Shown in pieces: positions 43,270-53,865 of a DNA stretch of 64,000 nt (the first letter of the stretch is position 1; the number at the start of each line of letters is the position of its first letter). The position numbers were made by a program, and so were the translations under genes. The stretch is taken from assembly GCA_951804985.1 (NCBI GenBank), contig OX638133.1:64763867-64827866 (forward strand), in the 5' to 3' direction. The DNA is from Dryomyza anilis (Eukaryota; Arthropoda; Insecta; Diptera; Dryomyzidae). The notes beneath the pieces are model-generated. The model was not told the DNA's origin and did not search any database. It saw only the letters and a list, made by a program, of their open reading frames with translations.

Positions 43270-43974
43270 CACAGAGAAAACTGAACAACGGATTTTTCAG
43301 TTAGCGTTGTAAATTTATACATTCTACATTGTTAAATTTATTAATCATAAACAATATGAAATTAATGATGATCATGGTAAACCTTAAAATGTGTTTTTTA
43401 ATGACAAAATTCAAAATAAAAATAAATAAAAATGAAATCAGCAAAAATTTGGTGATTTTCATCGGGTAAATTGTCATTATTAAATGTTAAATTCATTTAT
43501 TTTCCTTAATTGCAGATTTCAACAATCGATGATCATATGCAATATATATATTGGAACGAATACCTTCGCGGAACATGGATCAGTGCAAAACTTAAGCCAG
43601 ATACCGCTACAAAACTTGTCCGTCGCCACACTCGCACAACGTGACGAAAACAATTTTTGGTGGTACATGCACATTGATCTGCAAAACGTGAAAAGTGCGC
43701 GAAATATTTGTATTCGCAAACTTGTAGAGCTATTCAAATAAAATGTATAATTTACACAATTATTTGTTTTAATGGCAGCACAATAAATTAATGTATATTA
43801 CATCTTTTTTTAATTGTACATTTTATTATGTTAATAATTTCAATGTACATAATTGATTTCTTCAAACTGCATTAATAAAAAATTTAATTCTGTACGTTAT
43901 AATAACATCGGAAACAACTTTGGCGTCAAACACGATTGAATTAAATATGTATATCTTTTACATTTTTCTCTGTG
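43270..43974. mobile_element. TA-flanked MITE (CACAGAGAAAA ends) carrying an exon-like block
   Basis: TA-CACAGAGAAAACTG at 43268 faces CATTTTTCTCTGTG-TA ending at 43976. The centre 43504-43741 is GC-richer and preceded by a good splice acceptor (TTCCTTAATTGCAG). Confidence 0.7.
43504..43741 (+). CDS. Exon-like fragment, unrecognised
   Basis: Follows TTTCCTTAATTGCAG and stays open to a TAA at 43739. The frame gives FAEHGSVQNLSQIPLQNLSV and ends RKLVELFK, and AATAAA overlaps the stop. An acceptor, terminal exon and poly(A) signal in this order look like the 3' end of a host gene. No family is recognised. Confidence 0.35.
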
Positions 43975-43976
43975 TA

Positions 43977-45130
43977 CCTAAAAATATATCTCCAATTTTA
44001 ATCAAATTTTGCAAAAGTGAAATCATATCTAATGGTGTCCTGCTATTTTTTTAGTGATGTATATTATTTTCAGCGGGGAAGGGATATGCAGTTTTTGTGT
44101 TTTGTACGGATAACATTTTTTTGGAGATTTTTAACAGTTCCGGTAGAAGAAATAATGAAATTCTGTTGATGAAACTCTAATAAATATATTATGCAAGTTT
44201 AACTCGTTTTATCAATTAAAAAAAAAATGCTGTTAAAAAATAAAACCTATTTTTTCGTAGAATGCATATCTTTTATTTAACACGATTTGAATTTAACATC
44301 TATAATGCAACCATAATAAGGCAATTACAGGTGGAAAGAAATATCTTGGAATTCATATTATTGATAAAAGAGGTTACTACTCACATTAAAAAAATTTCGA
44401 AAAATAAAATTGTAACAATTCAAATAATTCGCTCTTTTTTCATATCTCAGGAACTCTGATAAGTATTTTGAAAATTTATACAAAACTTGATATGTGGGCT
44501 TCTACATATTTTAGATTTAAGAAATATTAAGTTGACTATGCATCTAACGCCTAATGAGCAAGAGTATTTCTAAAAACACGTTTTTGCACTTTTGTCGAAT
44601 ATCGTTGAAAACGGATATAGTAATATACATGAGAAATGATATCTAAATCCTAAATTCTTAAGAATATATCGTTTTTTTTTCGTTGTAGAAGAATTTTTTC
44701 CAAATGAGTATATTATTTCTATGGGTAGTCGGTGTGGCACTTATTTGACCACGCCCATTTTCGTGGATACATTTTTTATTTCAAGAAAACTTCTCTTTAC
44801 GAAATTTCAAGTCTTTAACTTTAAAATTCGTTTTTTGTCCACCTAGATTTTGAAAATATCACACTGTGCAGCGCAGGCAATCAATTTTTAATAGTTTATT
44901 CAAAAGTCTTTCAATGTTTTTATACACATTTCGTGAAAAAGTAAATCTAACATTTAATGAACTTTAATTATTCGGGTGATGAACGAGTTGGCAAGAGCGG
45001 ATTTAAAAACATAATTTAAAGGGTCATGTGGGTCGCAATTACTTTGCGACGTAAAACAATTGAATAACAAAATTGTTACCTTGATTTACGTTTGAAATAG
45101 ATTTAATATTTGTGTTGTTGAAATCCTGTT
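43977..45130. other. AT-rich non-coding stretch
   Basis: No gene, RNA or repeat supported. Confidence 0.4.
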
Positions 45131-45139
45131 GTCTTCTAT

Positions 45140-45480
45140 GAAGTGTTTTGTGAGTCCAGATTATTGTTGTGATTTATTGAGTGTTGATTGTTGTGGACGT
45201 ATTGTTTTACTTTGTTTGTTTGATAATCGCGTTTACGCGTTTTCACGTTTGCGGGTTGTTGGTTGTGTTTTTGTTTTATTTATTTTATTTAATTAATTTT
45301 ATTTAATTATGTCGCGGAGACGGGTGGGTCGATTGCGATCGTTAAAGCGTAATCGAGACGAGTGCCGATCTTTTACTTAAAACGTCAAAAACTCACTGCA
45401 GATGGTATCGCTGCAACGAGTGGGTCCGGCGGGCGCGTTCGTACACATTGTGTTTACGTTCTACGTGAACAGTAATCTTA
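45140..45480. other. GC-richer island of unknown nature
   Basis: T/G-rich sequence (GTTTACGCGTTTTCACGTTT) leads to an ATG at 45308 with a 23-codon basic frame (MSRRRVGRLRSLKRNRDEC). A further GC-rich block, GGTCCGGCGGGCGCG, follows. It could be an LTR/leader remnant or a first exon. No partner LTR was found. Confidence 0.25.
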
Positions 45481-45691
45481 AAACACTGCCGTCAATAATA
45501 ATGACTTACATGCTTTTTGACTTTTAACAAATTCGCAATTGTTAAAAATTACGACACTCTCGAATAATAATTTTTATATTCTTTCGATACGAAATACAGA
45601 AAATACTTAAAAATAGTAAATAATTATAATATCATGACGGTCTCATTTTAAACTAATTTTTATTTTGAAGACAGACGTATAGCGAAAAAAC

Positions 45692-45721
45692 TGGAACCGT
45701 TGTCTATAGACAACGGTTCCA
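45692..45721. repeat. Perfect 30-bp palindrome
   Basis: TGGAACCGTTGTC-TATA-GACAACGGTTCCA reads the same on both strands. After one mismatch, pairing continues for four more A/T pairs. No spacer. It lies in otherwise featureless AT-rich DNA. Confidence 0.95.
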
Positions 45722-46189
45722 ATTTTGAATGTAACCATTATTAACAAAATACATAAATAAATACAATTAAACATCCTAACATTTTTTCATTTGGGTCTAA
45801 ATTAATATTTTTCACAATTTTTCACACTCATTAAAATCAAATTGTGCGTTAATTAAACAACGAGTATAAAATCCACTCAAACATTTGAGAAACCATAATA
45901 AATAAATCCTCGTCCTTAATTGAATTAATTTTTAAAATTGTTATTAATTAAAACTCACATATAACTTAAAAAAAATGTATCCACTATAAACCATTTTTTT
46001 TTAATTATTTTTTATAAAATATTGTTTGCCACCAAAAACCAATACCCAATCAAAATTTGATTGTTCATTCAAAATGAAGATTTTCTTATATTTGTACTAA
46101 AAAATAATTTTTCAATAAGAAGTATTTAAAAAAATGATTGATGATCAACTGGGGTTTATATATCGCAGATTTTGTATTTTAGATACCCA
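45722..46189. other. AT-rich non-coding stretch
   Basis: Nothing supported. Confidence 0.4.
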
Positions 46190-46524
46190 ACCTCAAAACA
46201 GATGCAAGATACTGTTTTAATTCTACACACATAGAAAATTATTGTTGATTTTTGAAAATAATTCTTATCGATTTATTAAAACCTTATAACGAAAATATTA
46301 TTTTTAACTTTGATAATAAAATTATTAATTTTCATTTTAGTTTAGTTTGACGCAAGGTTTGACGTAAATTTTTTTATTTGAAAAAATTTGATGTTTACAT
46401 TTCTAATATATTTAGAATAGTCGCGCATTTTGGTGATAAAAACAGTTTAATTAATAAAAAACCGTTATGACTAAATATTTTAATTGTCTTACGAAATAAA
46501 GAGGACATAAAGGCCAACGAAATC

Positions 46525-46763
46525 ATGTGCGGTGTTTGCTTCAACATATACGTTGTCACCATGAAATCTAACGCAATCGAATTCATTCATGCCGATCGCC
46601 GTTACTTGGTCCGTCTGGAGCACAACGTAGAGGAAGCGCGCTATACTGAGGGCCTTAAGGAAGAAGCTCTACAGTTATCGGATTATAAGACTCTGGGCCG
46701 ACCTTATAATTTCGCAGAATATTATAATTTCTTCACGTTTGTTAGTTTTCATATTGAACTGAA

Positions 46764-46770
<7 letters not shown>
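46525..46770 (+). CDS. Gene-like ORF inside the TA element, unrecognised
   Basis: 81 codons from an ATG. Coding-like composition extends from about 46500 to 46740: KSNAIEFIHADRRYLVRLEH, VEEARYTEGLKEEALQL, DYKTLGRPYNF. The tail runs into AT-rich arm sequence and the (AAAT)n tract, so the last 15 residues are probably not native. No known domain is recognised. It is unlike the fragments in the sister elements. Confidence 0.35.

Positions 46771-46807
<37 letters not shown>
46762..46807. repeat. (AAAT)n microsatellite
   Basis: About eleven AAAT units directly after the gene-like frame. Confidence 0.95.
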
Positions 46808-47314
46808 AAAAAACGTCAAAATTTCAAAATTGTTTGTTTACTTTTTAATCATAATACTTCAAATTTGAAAATATAAAAAATGCCATCAAAGCATAAATGA
46901 AAATTAACAATTGAAATTTTCAAAAACAAAAATTGTATGTTCAATACTTGTTTGATAATTTGATTGTTGAATCCGACAATAAAATGAAAATAATATTTGT
47001 GGATCCATTTTAACATGAAATATTTGAATTGTCGGATTCGACAATTATTTTCTATGTGTGTAGAAAAATAAAAATATATTTGATTCCTTTTATTTCAATT
47101 CAATAAAAATTACTCGGCGAAGGAGTACCTTTTCCAAATATTCATCAACTATCTTGCTATTTTTAAGATGTTTAGTTGATGTTTGCTATAAATAATCGTA
47201 AATATGAAAGATGGTTGCTTAAAATATTTATCGTATTTGACGGATATTTGAAAGATGTATGTCTTAAATCCGATCTAAAAAATTTGTAAATAACTTAATA
47301 TTTAGGGCTCCCAA

Positions 47315-47848
47315 TAAGCAATGATTTTAAGGTTCGATAAATTTGGAGAATTTTCTTTTACAACCAGTGTGGATGTAATCTCATGATCAAGCCCAATAAA
47401 TGAATGTTATTCCAACGTTGGTTTTCGAAGTTAAAAAAACTTGAGACGAAATTCACTACACAAAATTATACAGTGGCATCACAGTGACGTGATAAATTAA
47501 ATGTCAACAAGAACATTTTCATTTTTTCGCTACTACATATGCGCCACTGCATTCGCACAATCAGTGAGATCATTGTTTTTCGCTTGAATTAGCAAACAGA
47601 CAAATCAATTAATATATAATTGCTGGTCCGAACACTAAATTCATCCCGAGATTTCTACTGCACGGAAAATGCACGATGAGCTGTTATAACAACATTGATA
47701 TTTGGCGCGAATCTGGTAATGTTATACATCGCATGGCGCAATTTGATTCACTGGTTTGATCTTCGCGGCACCGGCGCTGGTGCTTTTGCAACTGTCTGTT
47801 TACTTACAGAAGCGAGCATCTAATGTAGGGCATACTTTAATTCCTTTT
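47315..47848. other. Non-coding, unassigned
   Basis: No gene or repeat supported. Confidence 0.35.
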
Positions 47849-48200
47849 AATATATACACACAAAAAAATAAATGCTTGACGTGCAGTTGTTTCAACGAAT
47901 ATTCATTTGCATCTACCAAATTTAGTCAGTTTCAACTGAAATTCATTTGTGGTAAACAGTAGTATGAAGCGTAACCAACTATTAGTTGAAGCAACTGCAA
48001 CATTGATTGGGGACACAAACTTTTTATCCATTTTCAATTTTTTTGTTTCCATTGCCACGGCAACTAAATTCAAAATGAGACCTAACCAATATTTAGTTGA
48101 CTTAACAGATAGCTATATAACATTAAGTTGTAGCAACCAATATTTATTTGATTCAACTGTGAAATCAGTTGTCTTGTATAATAGCGATGCCAAAGCAGGA
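47849..48200. repeat. Repeat with AACCAAYATTTAGTTGA motifs
   Basis: The phrases AACCAACTATTAGTTGA, AACCAATATTTAGTTGA and AACCAATATTTATTTGA recur at about 47980, 48085 and 48137 with surrounding similarity. A CACACAAAAAAA end lies at about 47857. Possibly a diverged member of the CACACAGAAAA element group. The 213-codon frame over it is not supported as a gene. Confidence 0.35.
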
Positions 48201-48230
48201 CTACACCAGTCGCGCAAGCTTCACATTTTT

Positions 48231-48400
48231 CACTCGTTTTGTTTTGCGGACAGCGCGTGCCACGTCTTAGTCTTAAACAATATTTGGAATTGTTTTAAGG
48301 CGATTTCAGATTTTTTCACTCTTTTTTTGTTTTGTGCTGCGGACAGTGCGTGCCACGTCTTAAACAAAATTTGGAATTGTTTTAAGGCTTGTTCGTTTTT
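48231..48400. repeat. Tandem duplication, 86-bp unit
   Basis: GCGGACAG.GCGTGCCACGTC, then TTAAACAA.ATTTGGAATTG and TTTTAAGGC occurs twice in a row. It lies inside the long but unsupported open frame. Confidence 0.85.
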
Positions 48401-48506
48401 ACTGTTCGGTTTTTTCATGCTCAAATATACTTTCTTTAACCAGAGACATACTATTCTACAGAGCACTTGCTATTGTGTTTCTATATGTTGTATTTATATA
48501 TGCAGC

Positions 48507-48627
48507 CCTAGCGCTCCAACGTGTTGCAAACACGAAGTCAGCAGCACAACGAATCGTCGGCAATGTTCGATTTCGGGAACGCTGTTGTGACGCTGACTTC
48601 GTGTTTGCAACACGTTAGAGCGCTAGG
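48507..48627. repeat. Long hairpin: 44-bp arms, 33-nt loop
   Basis: CCTAGCGCTC-AACGTGTTGCAAACACGAAG on the left pairs with CTTCGTGTTTGCAACACGTT on the right. Of 44 positions 41 match and the loop is GC-rich. Far more GC-rich than its surroundings. It could be a tiny fold-back element or a hairpin-RNA source. Confidence 0.92.
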
Positions 48628-48898
48628 TAAAATGGCCGATTTCTTATAATTAATTTGGCTACCACAACTAAACAAATTGGATGTGTCAATGTAAACTTTT
48701 TTATATTGTCCAGCAGAATCTGTCAAATTTACCATAAATATGTTACAATACCAACATAAAATTTTAATTGCATTTGAATAAACTATTTCTTGGCAATTTA
48801 CTTGATTAAAACTATGTTTCGAAACACAGAAAATGCTAATCAAATCTAAATACAACGTATGTTCGCCACGCTCGTCTTAATTCGATAATTTATCGACT

Positions 48899-49225
48899 GA
48901 CGAAGTTGGCAACGTTGTGCAGCATTTTTTACCTACGCCATCTATTGCCATCGTTTGAACATATTGATGTTTAAAAACAAACAAAAAAGAAATTGGATTT
49001 AAATAAATGCATTCTAGCAACATTCTTCTTGTATACGAAGTTAGCACTCGTTGAGCATAATTTTCTACATACGTCTCTTTTGTCGTCGTTTGAAGTATGT
49101 ATAGGGTCATTTTAAACATACTGATGTTTGAAAACAAAAAATTAATTCTTGTATATAATGTTGACACTCGTTGATCGGCATTTTCTGCGTACGTGCCTTT
49201 TGTTGTTCGTTGAGAAAACGTGTTC
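48899..49225. repeat. Three degenerate tandem units, about 120-136 bp
   Basis: Each unit has GTTG/GTTAGCACTCGTTGAGC-like sequence, then TTTT.TAC.TACG, TTTTGTCGTCGTTTGA and CATA.TGATGTTTAAAAACAA. Starts are near 48899, 49031 and 49151. Non-coding. Confidence 0.65.
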
Positions 49226-50239
49226 GCGTCGGTAATAATTTTGTTATTTGTAAATTAAATAAATATATAAATTGTGTTATAAGAAGTACTAATAGTAACA
49301 GAGTATAATATAGTTCAGTATATAATTTCTGAAACTAATGTGAAAAAACCACAAATAAAATCAGTGTTTCGATTTTCAAACAGAATTTGGCATATTTTTT
49401 ACAAAAGCCTCCGTGAACTCCTTGCCTACGCTATCTACTGTACTGAGACCAACTGAAACTGTATCAAATATAAAGCGAGCCTGGATCGTCTGGTTTAGCG
49501 TTTGCAGGTGCAATTGTGCATTCATTGATGTTGTCACTTGTACTTGCAGTTTTAAACCAATTATTTATTTATGCATTTCAAAATTTGTATATTAATTCTA
49601 TTATTATACTTTTCCACTGTGCATGTTTAAAGATTTTTAATAAAAATAAATTTAAAAAAATAACATTTTATTTTTATTTTATTTTCAGGATTCCTTTCCA
49701 AAAATATTTAAATATGATTCTATGCAAACATACTACTTTTTGAACTGAAACAACTGATATATTTCACTGGAAACATATTTATATTAAGGTCGTTTATAAT
49801 CATGTTTTAATTAGAACATATTTATGTTTCGGTTCAAATATTTATTTTATTTGGATGTAGTAATTATTATGTTTCCATTAGAACATACTCCATTTTAAGG
49901 GGTAACATTACAATTTTTCCGGGATATTATAATGTAAGTCAGAGCTCATTACAACACTGTTCAAGCCTCAATACAATCCTGTTTACAAATGATTTATCAG
50001 TCAATTATATATTATGTTTACATAAAATTTCAAACATACATGATAATGCCTGCAAAATTATATTTGGGAGAGCCCTTTTTTTGCAGCGTGTAGTTGCGTA
50101 AATATCCCAAATAATAATTAGCTGTTTACTACGTATGGTTAAAGGTAGTGGAAAAGTTTGTCCAACTTGTTAAAAAACCAAGAATGCTATACAAGCAATT
50201 GTCAAACCTCATTCAAACCCTTATGCAATCTTTTTGGCG
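49226..50239. other. Non-coding, unassigned
   Basis: No gene, RNA or clear repeat supported. Confidence 0.35.
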
Positions 50240-50956
50240 CACTTAGAAGACAAGATGTTTATGAAAGTCTTGCTGCGACTATCTGTTTAAATTTACGCCT
50301 TATAGCAAATATTCAAACATCCCATAAGTTTTAATAAAGTTGCAGCAAAACTATTAATATTTTTTAATATGACATATATGCAGATAGTTACAAGATGTTT
50401 ACCACTACAACAATGAAAATAGAGGTATTTACAGTTAACTGATCCATCCTGAGTTCTTGGACATTTGCAGCAGAACTTTTGAGGTATTTTGACATTTGAC
50501 TACTGGTGTAAAAGTGAAAATAAAATATCCTGTGATTTAAATTATCAACATGTGATAGAAAATATTTCTTTTCAGAGTTTACTTTGATGACAGCATCGTC
50601 GGTCGGACTTGGTTCCTCTGCGAAGAAATCTCAAGTCGTTGTACAATTTTACCTTCGAAGGATTTATAAAGACAATGGTGATGTATAACCAGGATACTGT
50701 TTCAATTCTATAAATATACATCTGATTCATTTTCTTTCAATTCAATAAACATTTTCCGCGAATTCTAATGGAGTACCTTTTCCAAATATTCATCAAATAT
50801 CTTCCTATTTGTAAGATGTTTGCTAGCATTATTTATCGTATTTGACGGATATTTGAGAGATGGTTGTCTCAAAGACGATCTAAATAATTTGTAAATAACT
50901 TGATATTTATATTTAGGGCTGTGATATTTCTTGTAATCATCTTTGTTTTCTTAGTG
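50240..50956. mobile_element. CACTAAGAAAACAA repeat family, full copy 2
   Basis: Starts CACTTAGAAGACAAGATG and ends TTTGTTTTCTTAGTG. It is colinear with 17054-17885 apart from small deletions. Confidence 0.7.
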
Positions 50957-51540
50957 CGTAATTAAACAGCTAACAAAGTATCAATTTGCCGTATTATTGG
51001 CTTATTTAGCAGATTTTAAAGCTGTATATTATTTAAATAAGAAATTTCGCAGAAGTCTGACTACAAACTTTTCTGTGCCGGTTCAAATTTCAGCACTACC
51101 AGTTTATTTTTTATTATTAAAAACATCAATTAAACATCTTATTAAAAAAATATTTAGTTTTCTTTTGAGGACAAATATGTAACTGAAACAATAAATATGC
51201 AACCGTATTACTATTATTTGTATTTAATTTTGGTTAAAATTTCAGCGCTTTTTTTTATTAAAAACATCAATTAAACATTATTTGATAGTTAATAATGCTG
51301 AAGGATCAAATGTTTCCAAGTCTTGTTGCATGGCCTGCGGAGAGTAAATTTTATCTGACCACTCGCAACTACTTGAACGCAGAAGGGCGTTGCAAGGCGT
51401 CAGCACACTATTTATAACTCAAAAATAGGGGTCCACACAACACTACTTAAAACACACTCACCCTTACTGGATTACATTAATTCCTTAGTGTAAGTCTTAT
51501 TTTCTGACAATTATAAAAATAAATTTAAATTATTTCAAAC
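50957..51540. other. Non-coding, unassigned
   Basis: Nothing supported. Direct repeats of AAAAACATCAATTAAACAT at about 51119 and 51260 are noted. Confidence 0.35.
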
Positions 51541-51545
51541 ACATT

Positions 51546-51875
51546 GGCTGCATTCAGCGACCTCAGAGGTTGTGGAGCTGTTGAGCAATTTGAGCTTGAA
51601 TGGCATTCTACCCTCAATATGTCTAGTCAGCTACATTTGCGCTACATTTGTTATCGATGACATTTGATGACATTTTAATTCAAATATTTATAAACAAAAA
51701 TGGAATTTTGATTGGAAATATGTTTTTTATCAATTAAAGAGTTGTATGTAACTTTATTAAAATATTAATAACAAATTAATTTGTAAATTGACAGCTGAGA
51801 TAAAGGTGCATTCAGTAACTGTGAGCGATTAGTTACTGAGCAGTTTCGCAACTGCTGAGGTCGCTGAATGCAGCC
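51546..51875. mobile_element. GGCTGCATTCAG MITE, copy c
   Basis: Left GGCTGCATTCAGCGACCTCA and right TGAGGTCGCTGAATGCAGCC are perfect inverted repeats. The body matches copies a, b and d. The left arm lacks the GTGAGCG..CCATTTTTTTC segment. Confidence 0.88.
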
Positions 51876-51965
51876 ATTGATATAATGTTTTGACGTTTTC
51901 GCATTGAAGCTTTATAGTTGCGTGATAACAGCTCTATCCCAGCTAGCTGCCAATATGCAAGACAA

Positions 51966-52131
51966 ATACATCCCTGCAGGATCAATGATAGATATATGAC
52001 CCGTAATTTTACTAGTAATTAAAACTAATATTTTTTGCGTGTTGGTTTTCCTTACGTTTGCAGCAGCAGCCGCTATGCCAGGAGTTGAAAAAAGATTTTA
52101 CTTAAATTATAAACAATTGATAAAATACTAA
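51966..52131 (-). repeat. Dispersed repeat R2, copy 2
   Basis: Reverse copy of 34076-34262 (ATCCCTGCAGGATCAATGAT..GGAGTTGAAAAAAG). It continues beyond the inserted MITE at 52559. Confidence 0.75.
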
Positions 52132-52555
52132 TGTCGATTTCCATGGCACTTCAGTTGTTGCCCTATTCTAGCAGTTGTTGCACTGATGAATTTCCATAGA
52201 GCAACAACTACTAGAATAGTTGTTGCTCTGAGTTTTTAGTTGTTGCCCTTGTTTTAAATAAAGTTTTTCACGCACACAAACACATTTTTTTGGAATTAAA
52301 TTTCGCTGATTTATAACGCATTCACTAATTGGTAGAATTGGTTTCATTATTTTTTGATGCACAATATTTACAGACAATAAAATATAAATTAAAACACTTT
52401 TAACAGAAACATAATAAACAAAAAAAATGACAGAATGAAAAGTCAATGTGAAATTATTTACAAACACATATTAGAAAATCTAAAATAATTTCCATGGCTA
52501 GTTCAAGTACTGAGTTTTTGGGGCAACATCTAAAAACTTGCCATGGAAATCGACA
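52132..52555. mobile_element. MITE with TGTCGATTTCCATGGCA ends, TAA target
   Basis: Perfect 17-bp inverted ends are flanked by TAA (52129-52131 and 52556-52558). The R2 copy at 34 kb shows the uninterrupted site, which proves the borders. The internal repeat AGTTGTTGCCC / GGGCAACA is present. A 3-bp TAA target fits PIF/Harbinger-type mobilisation, by inference. Confidence 0.9.
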
Positions 52556-52805
52556 TAAGAGAAAGTATATTGAAAAGAGTATTTTTACATATTGCCTATA
52601 AGCAATGTATACTATAATATATACAATTATAAACTATAGTTATGCTTACTTTATACACAGTTGGATTATTATGCCTGATTTACATTGTATCTTCTGTGAG
52701 TCTCACTGTATCTCCTAGGGTTGCATTTTTGAATTTTTCGTATAAAAATAGCAGTTTTTTGAAAAAATACAAAATTGAAAAGGCAACAACAATGAAATAA
52801 ATACA

Positions 52806-53453
52806 AACACACATTTCTAATTTAAAATGAATTTTTATTTTATATCTTCAAACGATTAAAAATTTTAACACAATTCCACAACGGAAAGACCATCTTTAAG
52901 CCCATAACGTTTACACATTGGTAGGGTTTGGTGACCGACTCACATGGGTCACCAAGTATCATTTCCCAATAGTCAGACACGAACAGTGGGAGAACCTTTC
53001 CGTCGGTGTTGGAACGCAAATCAGTTGTGAAACCGTACCGTGCGTCTCGTTGAATGGCAAGTAGGGCTTGATGACGAACATGGCAGTGTCTACCGAAAAC
53101 AGTACCAACGACTTGTTTCCTCCATCTGTTTAAAACACCATTGAGAGCAATCTCTGGGTACTGGATGCAGATTAATGTTGTCGCTCGATTAAACGCGTCA
53201 ACTACACGATTTAGTCGTCGCGAGTACAATTATTGGACATTTTTAGTCCACACAACAACGCGCGATAAATTTGAATATTTCCAAAATTGAAACATAAAAT
53301 GTCAAATTAAAAAATAAAACAGGGTGTCTAACTATTTTTTTAAAATTCTAAATGAAAATTAATAATTTTACTTTCAAAAATAAAAATAATATTGTCGTTT
53401 GTTGATTTTAATAAATTGATAATATTTATTTTCAAATTTCACAATAATTTTCT
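52806..53453. mobile_element. Probable CACACATAGAAAAT-family element around an EF-2 fragment
   Basis: The right end (TTGATAATATTTATTTTCAA, then CAATAATTTTCTATG-TA) is the same as the ends at 41472 and 46226. The left border, near ACACACATTTCT at 52806, is a weak guess. The element-like arms surround the EF-2-derived sequence. Confidence 0.4.
52860..53229 (-). pseudogene. EF2: Elongation factor 2 C-terminal fragment (pseudogene)
   Basis: The minus-strand frame has IQYPEIAL-GVLNRWRKQVVGT, YGFTTDLRSNTDGKVLP and DYWEMILGDPCESVTKPYQ. These line up in order with the conserved C-terminal domains of eukaryotic elongation factor 2, the ribosomal translocase (the VLNRRRG, QVVGTP, FGFTADLRSNTGG and W..LPGDP regions). 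It covers only about the last 120 residues of a protein of roughly 845. The sequence is strongly diverged, with substitutions at residues normally invariant. There is no intron and no poly(A) tract is evident. The open frame is kept, but the GTPase domains are absent, so it has no translation function. Confidence 0.75.
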
Positions 53454-53494
53454 ATGTAAATGGTTGACTTTAATTTTCAAATTAATCACAAAAC

Positions 53495-53859
53495 GGCTGC
53501 ATTCAGCGACCTCAGCAATTGTGGAGCAGTTGAGAAATTTGCGCTTGAATGGCATGATACTCTCAATATGTTTAGTGAGCGGACGCCATTTTTTTCAGCA
53601 AAACATTTTTACGCTACATTTGCGCTGCCTTTGTTATCGATGACATTTGATTACATTTTAACTTAAATATTTATAAATAAAAATGGAATTTAGATTGGAA
53701 AATATGTTTTTAATCAATTAAAGAGTTGTCTATAACTTTAATAAAATATTAATAATAAATAATTTTGAAAATTGACGGCTGTGGTTGCGGTGCATTCAAT
53801 AAAAGTGAGCGATTAGTTAGTGAGCAGTCTCGCAGCTGTTGAAGACGCTGAATGCAGCC
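53495..53859. mobile_element. GGCTGCATTCAG MITE, copy d (longest)
   Basis: GGCTGCATTCAGCGACCTCA at the left and GACGCTGAATGCAGCC at the right. 365 bp, with the complete body including GTGAGCGGACGCC and GAGCGATTAGTTAGTGAGCA. Confidence 0.88.
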
Positions 53860-53865
53860 AATATA

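Larger units (their letters stand above)
46226..47060. mobile_element. TA-flanked element (CACACATAGAAAAT ends) carrying a gene-like fragment
   Basis: TA-CACACATAGAAAATTATTG at 46224 faces CAATTATTTTCTATGTGTG-TA ending at 47062. Just inside the right end is the palindrome ATTGTCGGATTCGACAAT. The site without the insertion exists at 17.6 kb, confirming TA as the target. The GC-richer centre encodes an open frame. Confidence 0.85.
46190..47314. repeat. CACTAAGAAAACAA family, partial copy split by a MITE
   Basis: GATACTGTTTTAATTCTA at 46208-46225 and GAAAAATAAAAATATATTTG from 47063 are continuous in the copy at 17.6 kb. The intervening 835 bp is the TA-flanked element. The right end breaks off at about 47310 before the usual terminus. 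Confidence 0.7.

Noticed and set aside
47949..48590. 213-codon open frame on the plus strand
   Set aside because: It spans a repeat, an 86-bp tandem duplication and a hairpin; the repeat in the peptide simply reflects the DNA duplication and no domain is visible.
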